57,030 nt of DNA from Bacteroidota bacterium (GCA_963169455.1 CAUJDW010000045.1:1-57030), one strand, 5' to 3'; numbered from the stretch's first letter, positions 29,233 through 38,396 are shown. Notes: generated by a model not told the origin, from the sequence alone. A program made the numbers and translations.

Positions 29233-29837
29233 AAACACCCCTCATCGAGAAGAAAGCGCTGATCATATTCATCCGCACTCCCCAGCTGGGCAAGGTCAAG
29301 ACGCGCCTTGCCAAAAGCGTGGGGGACGAACAGGCGTTGCGCATCTACCTGGCCCTGCTGGCGCACACCCGTGCCGTGGCCCAGGCCGTGGAAGCGCAAC
29401 GCCTGTTGTTTTACAGCGAACACATCGGCCGGCAGGACGACTGGCCGGAGAGCGCTTTCCTCAAATTCCGGCAGGAGGGGGAGGATCTCGGCCAGCGCAT
29501 GCAGCACGCCTTTGAAACAGCCCTCCATCAGGCGGAGTCAGCCGTCATTGTAGGCAGCGATATCCCGGGCCTCAGCAGCGGGATCATCGAAACTGCTTTC
29601 CAACAACTGGAAACCCACGATTTCGTCATCGGCCCGGCCCGCGACGGCGGTTATTACCTGCTCGGGATGAAAAGCCTGCAACCGGAACTGTTCCGGGAAA
29701 TAAGCTGGAGCACCAGCCGGGTTTTCGCCGATACGGTTTCCAGAATGGAACGGTTGGGAAAATCCTGCGCACTGGCGCCCCTGCTGTCCGATGTGGATGA
29801 GGCCGAAGACTGGGAGCGGGAAGGCTGGGATGCCTGA
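29229..29837 (+). CDS. DUF2064 / TIGR04282 glycosyltransferase-like protein with non-ATG start
   Basis: About 202 aa if it starts at CTG 29229, which overlaps the TGA stop of the adaptor gene (CTGA). No ATG, GTG or TTG exists in frame before GTG 29319, but starting there would remove the nucleotide-binding N terminus IIFIRTPQLGKVKTRLAKSVG, which is clearly conserved. Other family motifs: VGSDIPGLSSGII and GPARDGGYYLLGM. The GT-A fold belongs to a family seen in arsenosugar-like and other small glycoconjugate pathways; the substrate is unknown. It appears translationally coupled to the efflux adaptor. Confidence 0.75.
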   Translation: MKTPLIEKKALIIFIRTPQLGKVKTRLAKSVGDEQALRIYLALLAHTRAVAQAVEAQRLLFYSEHIGRQDDWPESAFLKFRQEGEDLGQRMQHAFETALHQAESAVIVGSDIPGLSSGIIETAFQQLETHDFVIGPARDGGYYLLGMKSLQPELFREISWSTSRVFADTVSRMERLGKSCALAPLLSDVDEAEDWEREGWDA

Positions 29838-29838
29838 C

Positions 29839-30315
29839 CTATGCTTTGGCGTTGTTCTCCTTTTTCCTCAGCAACACCCTCCCCCGCTGCCGTTTGTGGC
29901 CGAAGGTATCAGATGTCACTTCCTGCCAGAATCCCTCCAGTTTGGTGTCCCAGATGCTGCGGTTAAACAGCACCTGATATTTGCGGGTAAAGGAAGAAGC
30001 TCCGCCCGAAGGCCTTCCATCGCCGGAAGGGATCAGCTCCGGCCCGATCTCCTCCAGATAGATCGAGCGGTCTTCGTACATGCGGCCGCTCAGGCGGCGG
30101 GTGATGACGCTGTCTGCACTGATGAATATGTAGGATTGCCCCTTGATGTGGCCGTTTTTGGCCTGCAGGTACAGCTCGAAGCGATAGCCCTCCTCACTGT
30201 ATATCCCTCCCGTCGTGATCCTCCCTTCCCAAAGCCCGGAAAGGCCATTCTGGGCGCGAAGCCCCCCGGAACTGAAAAGGATAAGGCTGTACAGGAGAAG
30301 AGCACGAAAGGGCAT
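29839..30315 (-). CDS. Hypothetical secreted protein
   Basis: 158 aa from ATG 30315, chosen because it starts a signal peptide (MPFRALLLYSLILFSSGGLRAQ). The mature domain starts with a short motif GLSGLWEGRITTGGIYSEEGYRFELYLQ and ends with a basic tail (KRQRGRVLLRKKE). It looks like a small beta-barrel of the lipocalin-like or DUF-type exported class common in Bacteroidota. No function assigned. Convergent with the DUF2064 gene (1 bp between the ends). Confidence 0.75.
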   Translation of the reverse strand: MPFRALLLYSLILFSSGGLRAQNGLSGLWEGRITTGGIYSEEGYRFELYLQAKNGHIKGQSYIFISADSVITRRLSGRMYEDRSIYLEEIGPELIPSGDGRPSGGASSFTRKYQVLFNRSIWDTKLEGFWQEVTSDTFGHKRQRGRVLLRKKENNAKA

Positions 30316-30455
30316 AGCTTGATCTTTTTGAATTGTGCTGCCGAATATACGAAAAATCCACAACCCCTGCCCAGGGTGCGGAGCGGCTCCGGGAACGATG
30401 GATGAGGCGGTTCCTTTTTTCCCGATCCCGGCAGTGAACCAAGCAGACTGCCCGG

Positions 30456-30489
30456 TTGTATAAGAATACGTCTGAATCATATAAATTTG
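30456..30489 (+). promoter_or_regulatory. Promoter of the bacilliredoxin gene
   Basis: TTG (30456-30458), a 23-bp spacer and TAAATTTG (30482-30489) fit the Bacteroidota consensus. The leader is about 22 nt and carries an AAAAGGA ribosome-binding site 6 bp before ATG 30516. Confidence 0.6.
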
Positions 30490-30515
30490 CAAACCAAAAA
30501 AAACAAAAGGACGAT

Positions 30516-30929
30516 ATGTATCCAGCCGAATTGACAGCACCCATGGCTAAAGACCTGAATGAGTACGGCTTTGAAAGCCTGACGACCCCGGACCAGGTCA
30601 GCGAAGTATTGGAACAGCAGGAGGGCACCGTACTGGTGGTAGTCAACTCCGTTTGCGGCTGCGCCGCAGCCAATGCCCGCCCGGGGGCCAAACTGGCCGT
30701 GCAGCACGACAAAAAACCCGGCCGCCTCGTAACGGTCTTCGCCGGCGTGGACCAGGCCGCCACCGCCAGGGCCCGCGAATACATGCTCCCCTATCCGCCT
30801 TCCTCCCCTTCCATCGCCCTGTTCAAGGACGGAAGGCTGGTGCACTTCCTCGAACGCCACCACATCGAGGGCCGCTCGAAGGAGATCATCGCCGAAAACC
30901 TGAAGATGGCCTTCGACCGCTACTGTTAG
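30516..30929 (+). CDS. BrxA/BrxB family bacilliredoxin
   Basis: 137 aa, typical YphP/YqiW (DUF1094) length. The redox centre is CGC (Cys47, Cys49) in VVNSVCGCAAANARPG, the family signature. Such proteins remove bacillithiol (or another low-molecular thiol) from S-thiolated proteins. In Bacteroidota several lineages make bacillithiol, so the role is plausible. Cytoplasmic, monocistronic, with a well-formed promoter and ribosome binding site. Confidence 0.93.
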   Translation: MYPAELTAPMAKDLNEYGFESLTTPDQVSEVLEQQEGTVLVVVNSVCGCAAANARPGAKLAVQHDKKPGRLVTVFAGVDQAATARAREYMLPYPPSSPSIALFKDGRLVHFLERHHIEGRSKEIIAENLKMAFDRYC

Positions 30930-31019
30930 ACAGCTTGGGCTTTGGACGCTTCCGGCGAAGAAACCCAAAGTATTTTCCCAGGCATCCGAAGCCCAAACTG
31001 GCATACTGAGGGCGCCGGC

Positions 31020-31661
31020 TCAGGGGGCGAGCCGTTCTATCTTCCAACTCCCGTCATGCATCAGCGTGTACTGTATGCGGTCGTGGAGGCGGCTGGGGCG
31101 CCCCTGCCAGAATTCAACCAGCGCAGGCCTTAGCAGGTATCCCCCCCAATGCGGAGGCCTGGGCAGGAGTTCCTGCCCGGCGAACTGCGCCTCCACCCCG
31201 TCCATTTTCCGGGCGAGCACTTCCCGGCTCCCGATTACCTGGCTTTGCGGGGAAGCCCATGCGCCGGCCTGGCTGCCACGGGGGCGCGACTGAAAATAAG
31301 CCGTAGATTCTTCCGGGCTCAGTTTTTCCACTATTCCCTCTATGCGCACCTGGCGCTGGAGTTCCTGCCAGAAAAAAACGAGCGCCGCCCAGGGTTGCGC
31401 CGCCAGGTTTTGCCCTTTGCGGCTCTGGTAGTTGGTGAAAAAGGAAAAACCTTCCTCCCCAAACCCCTTCAGCAGGACGATGCGCGCCGACGGGCGCCCG
31501 GAAGCGTCGGCCGTGGCCAGGGTCATGGCGTTCGGCTCCGGAAGCCGGGCAGCCAGCGCCTCTTCGAACCAACGCTCAAACTGCAGAACCGGGCCGGGGC
31601 TCACATCCGCCTCGTCAAGCGCGTGCGCCGTGTATTCTTTGCGAAAGTTTTCGATGTTCAT
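31020..31661 (-). CDS. pdxH: Pyridoxamine 5'-phosphate oxidase
   Basis: 213 aa, full length. It oxidises pyridoxamine- or pyridoxine-5'-phosphate to pyridoxal phosphate with FMN. Visible: [25 protein letters not shown] (FMN site), [33 protein letters not shown], and the C-terminal substrate loop [15 protein letters not shown]. The leader just upstream holds a terminator-like hairpin whose loop can pair with the first codons of this gene (see findings). Confidence 0.96.
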   Translation of the reverse strand: MNIENFRKEYTAHALDEADVSPGPVLQFERWFEEALAARLPEPNAMTLATADASGRPSARIVLLKGFGEEGFSFFTNYQSRKGQNLAAQPWAALVFFWQELQRQVRIEGIVEKLSPEESTAYFQSRPRGSQAGAWASPQSQVIGSREVLARKMDGVEAQFAGQELLPRPPHWGGYLLRPALVEFWQGRPSRLHDRIQYTLMHDGSWKIERLAP

Positions 31662-31673
31662 GCTGGTGGAGAT

Positions 31674-31705
31674 AAAAAAACCCTGTCACGATGAACATGA
31701 CAGGG
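31674..31705 (-). terminator. Terminator-like hairpin in the pdxH leader
   Basis: On the minus strand CCCTGTCA, a 9-nt loop and TGACAGGG are followed by seven T, ending 13 bp before the pdxH ATG. It may be an attenuator or the end of a separate small transcript. Confidence 0.65.
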
Positions 31706-31963
31706 GCCTAACGATAAACAAACACTATGAACAACACTAAGTTCTTTGGCCGCCCGGAAATTTGCCGGCAGAAAAACCACCTCTGCTCCGGAAGGCCTTA
31801 TTTTTTGTGCATATTGTTCTGATTTTTCAAACGGAATGGGGATTGATCCACCTGCATTGATTTCATTCCCGGGCTCCGTTACACAAAGCAATAAAAATAT
31901 CGGGCCTTTTTTTTGTGAAATTTTTATTTTTTGTGACATGGATTTAAGTCAAATTAATTCTGA

Positions 31964-32036
31964 AAAAATAAAAAAAACCGGCTAAAGGCACTGTGAAAAA
32001 AGCTTTATAATATTTCACAAAAGCGCCTTTAGCCGG
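31964..32036 (-). terminator. Rho-independent terminator of the efflux operon
   Basis: A 12-bp outer stem CCGGCTAAAGGC/GCCTTTAGCCGG (31978-31989 with 32025-32036) and an inner GTGAAA/TTTCAC stem are followed on the minus strand by TTTTTTTTATTTTTT. It lies about 60 bp after the RND gene stop. Confidence 0.85.
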
Positions 32037-32097
32037 CTTATTGTAACATTTCATCAAAGTGTTCCGGAGCCAGATACCCCGAAAACAACGCGTTTTT

Positions 32098-35000
32098 TCA
32101 GGCTCCTGCTTCTGCCCCGGAAGCACTTCCCCTCATCAGTTTCTGTACCCCGGACTTGATCCGGAACGACAGCCAGTACATGGCCGGAACGACAATGAGG
32201 GTTAGGAAAGTAGCAAAAACCAGGCCATAGATCACGGTCCATGCCAGCGGCCCCCAAACCGCCGTGTTGTCACCTCCGATAAAAATCTGGGGGTCGAGTT
32301 TCGTGACCAGGGTAAAGAAGTTGAAGTTGAAACCTACGGCCAGCGGCACCAGCCCCAGTACCGTCGTAATGGCCGTGAGCAATACCGGGCGCAGGCGCGT
32401 GGCCCCGCCCTCCACGATGGCCTCCCTAACCTCATCAAAGCTCAGCTCCTGCGTCCGGTCCAGCCCCAGTTCTTCCCTGCGGCGTTTCACTACCAGGTTG
32501 GTGTAATCGATCAGCACGATGGCGTTGTTGACCACCACCCCGGCCAGGGCGATGATGCCCACACCCGTGAAAACGACGGATATGTCGCGCCCCGAAAAGG
32601 CGTAACCGAGGAAAACGCCGATGGTGCTGAACAATACCGACAAAATGATGATAAAGGGCGAGGACACCGAGTTGAACTGCGTTACGATGATGAGGAAGAT
32701 GGAGAAAATGGCGATGCCGAAAGCCAGGTTGAGGAAGCCCATGTCTTCGGCCTGCTGCTGCTGTTCACCAGTAAACTCGTAGGCGTAGCCGGTGGGCAGG
32801 GAGTATTGCGCCATCCAATCCTTCATTTCATCGATGATCTCATTGGCATTGTAGCCCTCCAGAACATTGGAATAGATGGTAATGACCCGGTCCATATTCT
32901 TCCGCTTGACGGCGCTGTAGGTGGAAGTAAATTCCACATCCGCCACGGCGGAAATAGGCACTTGTACGAGCTGCCCGGAGGCCGGGCTGCGGAAGGTGAC
33001 CTTCTGGTTCAGCAGGTTGTTGACGTCATAGCGGTACCGCTCGTCCAGCCGGACGAAAATGGGGTATTCGTCTTCCCCTTCCTTGAATTTGGAAACCTCC
33101 CTGCCGAAAACCGAGGTCCGGATGGCATTGGCGATATCGAAAGTGGATATCTCATAACGGCGGGCCGCTTCCCGGTCGACATTCACGATGAGTTCCGGCT
33201 TGCCGATTTTCACATCAGCCTGCAGTTTCTCGATGCCGGGGATGTTTTTGCTGTTGAAAAAGTGGATAAGCTCTTCGGACAGAATGGCCAGCCGGTCCAT
33301 ATCCTCCCCCTGAACCTCCAGGTTTATGGGCTTGCCGGCGGAAGGCCCGTCGGCGTTTTTGTCCACGGTGATGCTCACTCCCGGAATGCCGCGCACGGCA
33401 TCGCGAATTTCATCCATCACTTTGAAGGTGGAAATGCCGTTCCGCTCGCTGGCGGGCACGAAGGAAACCGTCAGGCGCGCCTTATGCGGAGAAGCGCCCG
33501 GCTCCGGAGGGCCGTTGGGGTCCGAGGTGTTCTCCCCGATCTGGGTCAGAACGGCCTCGACAATGGACGCATAAGGCTGAATGGCCTTTTCGATCCGCCC
33601 TTCCAGCTCCCGCGTCAGCTTGTTGGTCATCTCAATATCCTTTCCCAGCGGCAGTTCCACAAAAGCATTTACGTAAATGGGGTCGGCCGAGGGGAAAAAG
33701 ATGACCTTGGGGCTTTTCACCGCCAGCAAGGCTATGGCCACGAAGAGCAACACAAAGGTGCCCAGAAAGGTCGCGATGGGAAATTTGAGCGCCTTGCGGA
33801 TGAAATGGTCATAGCCCGTCTCCAGTATCGGCAATATCCGGTTTTGAAAGAAAAAGGCCGATGGCCTGAGCACAAACCAGTTGGTGAGAATCACCCCGGC
33901 TGCAATGGCCAGAAAGTTGCGCATGGGATGAGCGCCTGCGAAGTGCAGCAATACCGCCAGCAGCAACATAGCGGCTGACGCGGTGAGCACGCTGCGGCGC
34001 CGGCGCCGGCGAACGGCGGGGTCGTCCGACCGCACGTCCACGTTCATAAAGCGCGAAGTGAAAACGGGGTTGATGACCAGGGCGACCAGCAGAGAAGAAG
34101 TCAGGACAATGATGAGGGTGATGGGGAGGTATTTCATGAATTCCCCCATGATGCCGGGCCAGAATGCCAGAGGCAGGAAGGCCGCAAGGGTGGTGGCCGT
34201 AGAGGAAATGATCGGAAGGGCCACCTCGCCGACGCCGTATTTGGATGCCTCCCAGCCTTCATAACCCTCCTGCCGGTATCGGTAGATGTTCTCCACCACA
34301 ACGATGGCGTTGTCGACCAGCATCCCCAGGGCAAGGATGAGGGAAAACAGCACGACGATGTTCATCGTCACACCCGTCAGAGACAGAAACAGGATGCCCA
34401 TCAGCATAGACAGGGGAATGGCCAGCCCGACAAAAAGGGCGTTGCGCAGGCCCAGGAAGAAAAGCAGCACGAGCACCACGAGGATGATCCCGGAAATGAT
34501 GCTGTTCTCCAGGTTGCTGACTTCATTGCGGGTATTCACCGACTGGTCGTTGAACAGGCTGATCTTGAGGTCGGCAGGCAATACTTCACGGGCCTCCTCC
34601 ACGATGAGCTTGATCTTATCGGACGCTTCCAGCAGGTTTTCCCCCTGCCGCTTGACCACGTCGAGGGAGATTACCGGCAAACCGTCGGAGCGGGCGATGC
34701 TGGTGGGGTCCTGATAACCAAAAGTGACACTGGCAAAATCCTTCAGGTAGATGGGGCGCTGGTTCTCGCTCTTGATGATCATGCCCTCCAGCTCCTTCAC
34801 TTCCTCGAATTCACCTTTCACCCGGATGGCGCGGCGGAAGCCGTCATTGAGCAACTCACCGCCCGACATGGTAATGTTCTCCGATGCGATAGCGTTCTCC
34901 AGGTCGTTGAAGCCGACCTTCATGGACTCCATTTTGATGAGGTCTACGTCCACTTTTACTTCCCGCTCCAGGGCGCCTTTCAATTCCACCCTGGCAATTT

Positions 35001-35544
35001 CGTCCAGTTTTTCGATCTCGTCCTCGAGGTATTCGGCGAAATTGCGCAGTTCCTCGTTGGTGTAGTCCCCGGAGATGTTGACGGTCACGATAGGGATTTC
35101 CGAGAGGTTGATGTCCAGCACGGTGGGGTCGGCGTCCAGGTCGGTGGGCAATTCGCTTTTGGCCTTGTCCACCGCGTCCTTCACCTTGCGCACGGCGTCG
35201 TCGAGGTCGACATCGGCGTTGAATTCAGCCGTGATGACCGAATAATCCTGGATAGAGGTGGATTTGATGTCCTTTATGCCCGTAATGGACTGGAGTTCCT
35301 TTTCGATGGGGCGGGTGACCAGGTTCTCAATATCCACTGCGGAGTTTCCGAAATAGGGGGTATTGATGTACACGGTTGGCCAGTCCACTTCCGGGAACTG
35401 TTCCTTGGGCATGCTCTGGTAGGCCTGGATGCCGAACAACAGGATCATGAGCGTGAGGATGAACATGCTCGTTCCGTTGTCGACTGCAAGTGAGGAGAGC
35501 CCAAACTCCTTGAGGCCTTTTTTTTCTTTTGTTTTATCAGCCAT
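32098..35544 (-). CDS. RND efflux transporter permease (AcrB/HAE family)
   Basis: 1148 aa, about 100 longer than AcrB. After an N-terminal helix, PKEQFPEVDWPTVYINTPYFGNSAVDIE leads into the porter domain. The TM4 proton-relay region reads ALGMLVDNAIVVVENIYRYR, with Asp-Asn instead of the Asp-Asp of AcrB, common in Bacteroidota homologues. A central insert with an Arg-rich stretch (RRRRRR) and one or two extra helices (about 525-590) explains the extra length. It exports drugs or other amphiphiles by proton exchange, with the HlyD and TolC proteins encoded upstream in the same operon. Confidence 0.95.
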   Translation of the reverse strand: MADKTKEKKGLKEFGLSSLAVDNGTSMFILTLMILLFGIQAYQSMPKEQFPEVDWPTVYINTPYFGNSAVDIENLVTRPIEKELQSITGIKDIKSTSIQDYSVITAEFNADVDLDDAVRKVKDAVDKAKSELPTDLDADPTVLDINLSEIPIVTVNISGDYTNEELRNFAEYLEDEIEKLDEIARVELKGALEREVKVDVDLIKMESMKVGFNDLENAIASENITMSGGELLNDGFRRAIRVKGEFEEVKELEGMIIKSENQRPIYLKDFASVTFGYQDPTSIARSDGLPVISLDVVKRQGENLLEASDKIKLIVEEAREVLPADLKISLFNDQSVNTRNEVSNLENSIISGIILVVLVLLFFLGLRNALFVGLAIPLSMLMGILFLSLTGVTMNIVVLFSLILALGMLVDNAIVVVENIYRYRQEGYEGWEASKYGVGEVALPIISSTATTLAAFLPLAFWPGIMGEFMKYLPITLIIVLTSSLLVALVINPVFTSRFMNVDVRSDDPAVRRRRRRSVLTASAAMLLLAVLLHFAGAHPMRNFLAIAAGVILTNWFVLRPSAFFFQNRILPILETGYDHFIRKALKFPIATFLGTFVLLFVAIALLAVKSPKVIFFPSADPIYVNAFVELPLGKDIEMTNKLTRELEGRIEKAIQPYASIVEAVLTQIGENTSDPNGPPEPGASPHKARLTVSFVPASERNGISTFKVMDEIRDAVRGIPGVSITVDKNADGPSAGKPINLEVQGEDMDRLAILSEELIHFFNSKNIPGIEKLQADVKIGKPELIVNVDREAARRYEISTFDIANAIRTSVFGREVSKFKEGEDEYPIFVRLDERYRYDVNNLLNQKVTFRSPASGQLVQVPISAVADVEFTSTYSAVKRKNMDRVITIYSNVLEGYNANEIIDEMKDWMAQYSLPTGYAYEFTGEQQQQAEDMGFLNLAFGIAIFSIFLIIVTQFNSVSSPFIIILSVLFSTIGVFLGYAFSGRDISVVFTGVGIIALAGVVVNNAIVLIDYTNLVVKRRREELGLDRTQELSFDEVREAIVEGGATRLRPVLLTAITTVLGLVPLAVGFNFNFFTLVTKLDPQIFIGGDNTAVWGPLAWTVIYGLVFATFLTLIVVPAMYWLSFRIKSGVQKLMRGSASGAEAGA

Positions 35545-35571
35545 CGGTTATAGCCTTGTCAGCGATTTGTC

Positions 35572-35709
35572 GTAACTATTTCAGCTTGGAGAACGCAGGC
35601 CTGCGGCCCGCAAAATGATAATCGCGGAGCCTTCGGAGAGCTATGCCTGCTGCGTCGCGGGCCGCAGGCCCGCGTTCCTGATTGCCGCAAAGCAACCCTG
35701 AATAGTTAC
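35572..35709. repeat. Inverted-repeat (MITE-like) element, copy B, inside the efflux operon
   Basis: 138 bp with near-complete terminal inverted repeats: left GTAACTATTTCAG, right end complementary to GTAACTATTCAGGG. The inner arms AGGCCTGCGGCCCGC / GCGGGCCGCAGGCCCGCG are shared with copy A at 3234-3356. It occupies most of the 215-bp gap between the adaptor and pump genes, so the operon transcript would contain it as a large hairpin. Confidence 0.75.
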
Positions 35710-35759
35710 AATTTATCAGCAATTTAATATGGGTTAAATAGTAATCGGCGGGCCGCAAC

Positions 35760-36929
35760 TCAGCCCTTTTGTCCATCAATTTCTATGGGTTCGTTCTCCG
35801 CCAGGCCGCGCGAGCCTTCCATGATCAGTTCCTCGCCCCCCTGAAGCCCTTCTTCGATGACGATCCGGCCGTCGTAATTCCGGCCGGTTTTGACGTACAC
35901 CTTGCGCGCTACGGGCCCTTTTTCTCCTTCGCCTTTTACGAACACGAAGTCCTTGCCGCTCACTTCCTGCTGGACCATATCCAGGGGGATGGAGACGACG
36001 CCCTTCTGTTCGAAGTCCATGATGAGCATAACGGCCAGCAGGTTGGGTTTCAGGAGCTTATTGGGGTTGCTGATGGCTGCTTCCACATTGAAAGTGCGGT
36101 TGGCGGGGTCTATGGTGCGGCCGATTAGGGAAACCCGGGCTTCCTGCTCCTGGCCCAGGGCCGGGAAGCTGACCCTGACCTTTTCACCCGGGCGCACGGC
36201 ACGCAGGTAATTCTCCGGCACATTGGCCACCACCTTGAGCTTGTCCGGGTTGAGTATCTGAATGATGGGCATGCCCGGTGAAGCTACCTCCCCGCTCTGC
36301 ACCATGACCCGTTCCACCACGCCGGAAACAGGAGCGTAAACCTTTGATTTGGACAACTGGAAGCGAAGTGTTTCCAGGCTTTTCTCCAGGCGCTCCTTGC
36401 CGTTTTTGGCCTCCATATACTGTATCTCGGAACCGATATTCTGATCCCAGAGGCGCTTCTGCCGCTCGTACACGGAAACGGCCAGTTCCAGTGACTTTTC
36501 CACTTCCGCGATCTGTTTCTGGATTTGCTCCAGGTCGAGTTCGGCGATGAGTTGCCCGCGGCGCAGAACGTCGCCCTCGTCAACGGCCAGGCGCAGGATG
36601 CGCCCTCCTGTTTCGCTGGCCGCATCCACGAAATCGTCGGCCTGCACGGAGCCCTGGATTTCCACGAAGTGTTTAAAGTCGGTGCGTTCGACTACTGCGG
36701 TGGTGACGAGGCGGCGCATCTGGCCGTTCGCCCCGGGGTCCAGGGCGGCGATTTCCTCTTCCAGTTGGGCGACCTGGGCGGCGATTGTTTTGAGCGCTGC
36801 CTGCTTTTCTTTCAGCAGGGCGCGTTTCCCGGCCAGGTCTTCCGGGTGTTCCTGGTTGGTGTTTTGCTGGCCGCAGGCTGTGAGGCTAAGCAGGGCCAGC
36901 AGGGAGAACAGTCTGATGAAGTATGTCAT
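35760..36929 (-). CDS. RND membrane-fusion (HlyD-type) lipoprotein
   Basis: 389 aa from ATG 36929, giving a lipoprotein signal (FIRLFSLLALLSLTAC, Cys19). Then a short coiled coil (about 35-65), lipoyl half (VVERTDFKHFVEIQGSVQ... RLAVDEGDVLRRGQLIAELD), hairpin, second lipoyl half (KVYAPVSGVVERVMVQSGEVASPG) and beta-barrel domain (VRVSFPALGQEQEARVSLIG). It joins the TolC channel and RND pump encoded on either side. The gap to the TolC gene is 28 bp. Confidence 0.92.
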   Translation of the reverse strand: MTYFIRLFSLLALLSLTACGQQNTNQEHPEDLAGKRALLKEKQAALKTIAAQVAQLEEEIAALDPGANGQMRRLVTTAVVERTDFKHFVEIQGSVQADDFVDAASETGGRILRLAVDEGDVLRRGQLIAELDLEQIQKQIAEVEKSLELAVSVYERQKRLWDQNIGSEIQYMEAKNGKERLEKSLETLRFQLSKSKVYAPVSGVVERVMVQSGEVASPGMPIIQILNPDKLKVVANVPENYLRAVRPGEKVRVSFPALGQEQEARVSLIGRTIDPANRTFNVEAAISNPNKLLKPNLLAVMLIMDFEQKGVVSIPLDMVQQEVSGKDFVFVKGEGEKGPVARKVYVKTGRNYDGRIVIEEGLQGGEELIMEGSRGLAENEPIEIDGQKG

Positions 36930-36957
36930 GTTTTTCGGTTTTTTACCTGGTGAATGA

Positions 36958-38373
36958 TCAATTGCCCAGGGCCATATCCAGCCGGGCTTTTGCCAGCAGC
37001 AGGTCATAGAGCGCCTGGATGTAATTGCTCTGCGTGGCGTACAGGCTCTGTTCCGCCTGAGTGGTTTCCAGGCTGGAGCCAACCCCCTCGCGGTATTTGA
37101 CCTGAGCCGTGTTATAGATCCGCTCCGCCAGCCCGAGGTTTTTCTGCTGGCTGTCCAGCCGCTTGCTGGCGTTGAAATAATTGGTGCGGGCATTCTTAAC
37201 TTCCAGTTGTATGGCCCGCCCGATGTCTTTCTGCTGGTTGCGGGCCAGCTCCAGGTCCAGTTGGGCCCGCTGGATTTTTGCCTTTTTGTTCAGCCCGTCG
37301 AAAATGGGCACGCTGAGGTTGAGCCCCACATAGGAGGAGGGGGCCCAGAAACCCTCGCTCAGGCTTTGCCCCTGGTACTGTTGCTGGACGTTGCCGAAGG
37401 CGCGCAGGGCAGGCAGGTAGCCCGCTTTATTGAGCCTGATGTTGAGCTCGTTCATCAGAACGGCCTGGCTGAGCAACTGGTATTCGGGGCGGCGCTGCAG
37501 GTCAACCTCCGAAACAAGGGCTTCCTCGGTGGCGTCCGCGATAAGGGTTTCCAGGCTGTCGGCCACGATGAGCGGCTCGTTGAGCGGATAGCCGATAGCG
37601 TATTTCAGGTTGGCCAGGGCCACCTCGCTCTGCCGGAGCAGGTTTTCCCGCTCCACAGTCAGGTTGGCCAGCGACAAATCCTGGCGGTCGACATCGAGTT
37701 GTTCGGCGAAGCCGGCCTTGTACAGCTCGCGCGTTTCGAAGAGCAATTTTTCCAGGTTGGCGATGTTTTTGTCCAGCAGGCCGATGTTCTGCTGAAGGAG
37801 CAGCACCGGCAAATAGGCTTCGATGACGGCGTTGCGCACTTCCCGCTCTTTGGTGGCGAACTCCTGCACGGTGTACTTCCGGTACTCGCGGGCGGCCTTC
37901 AGCGCCACGAAGTAGGAGCCGTCAAACACCATGGCGTCGAGGGTGATTGCCGCGGTGAAGTTGTTGGGCAGGAAAAAGGCAATGCCCTCGGAGCTGGCAG
38001 CGCCATTGGAACCGCCGAAAGCCTGGTCGACGGCCATCTGGGTGTCTTCCGAGAGCAGGCCGTAGAGGTCGACGGCCAGAGCCTGCCCGAAGATGCCGAA
38101 GATGTTGAAGCCTTCCGGCAGGGGTTGCCTGGGCACTTCGAGATAGCGGGTATAGGAAACGTTTCCGTTGAGTTGTGGTATGCCTATAGCCCTGCGCTCG
38201 ATGATCTGTTGTTCGGCGTCGGCAATTTCGATCCGGGCATTTTTGATCTTGATGCTTTCGGTGAGGGCGTACTGAATGGCATCCTCCAGCGTCATCTGCC
38301 TGGCTTGCTGCTGGCCGAAAAGCGGTATGGCCAGCAGGGAAAAAATCACAATCGGGTTGAGTATCTTTAGCAT
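36958..38373 (-). CDS. TolC family outer-membrane efflux protein (efflux operon)
   Basis: 471 aa from ATG 38373, which begins a signal peptide (LKILNPIVIFSLLAIPLFGQ). A GTG at 38400, overlapping the tetR stop as GTGA, would add nine residues and is possible if translation is coupled. Two OEP repeats of long helices with MTLEDAIQYALTESIKIKNARIEIADAEQQI at the start and VKYREGVGSSLETTQAEQSLY near the end. It forms the outer-membrane exit duct of the pump. Confidence 0.92.
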   Translation of the reverse strand: MLKILNPIVIFSLLAIPLFGQQQARQMTLEDAIQYALTESIKIKNARIEIADAEQQIIERRAIGIPQLNGNVSYTRYLEVPRQPLPEGFNIFGIFGQALAVDLYGLLSEDTQMAVDQAFGGSNGAASSEGIAFFLPNNFTAAITLDAMVFDGSYFVALKAAREYRKYTVQEFATKEREVRNAVIEAYLPVLLLQQNIGLLDKNIANLEKLLFETRELYKAGFAEQLDVDRQDLSLANLTVERENLLRQSEVALANLKYAIGYPLNEPLIVADSLETLIADATEEALVSEVDLQRRPEYQLLSQAVLMNELNIRLNKAGYLPALRAFGNVQQQYQGQSLSEGFWAPSSYVGLNLSVPIFDGLNKKAKIQRAQLDLELARNQQKDIGRAIQLEVKNARTNYFNASKRLDSQQKNLGLAERIYNTAQVKYREGVGSSLETTQAEQSLYATQSNYIQALYDLLLAKARLDMALGN

Positions 38374-38396
38374 TGGGTTTGGATTTTCTGTTCTTT

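Larger units (their letters stand above)
31662..32097. other. Long intergenic region with two minus-strand terminators
   Basis: 436 bp with no convincing gene. It contains the RND-operon terminator (31964-32036) and a second terminator-like hairpin just before pdxH (31674-31705), both reading leftward. The roughly 270 bp between them could hold the pdxH leader or a small RNA. Short open frames exist on both strands but have no family features. Confidence 0.5.

Noticed and set aside
31658-31939. 93-codon minus-strand frame ahead of pdxH
   Set aside because: It crosses the terminator hairpin, has no ribosome binding site or family features, and its N terminus derives from an AT-rich stretch; treated as leader or non-coding DNA.
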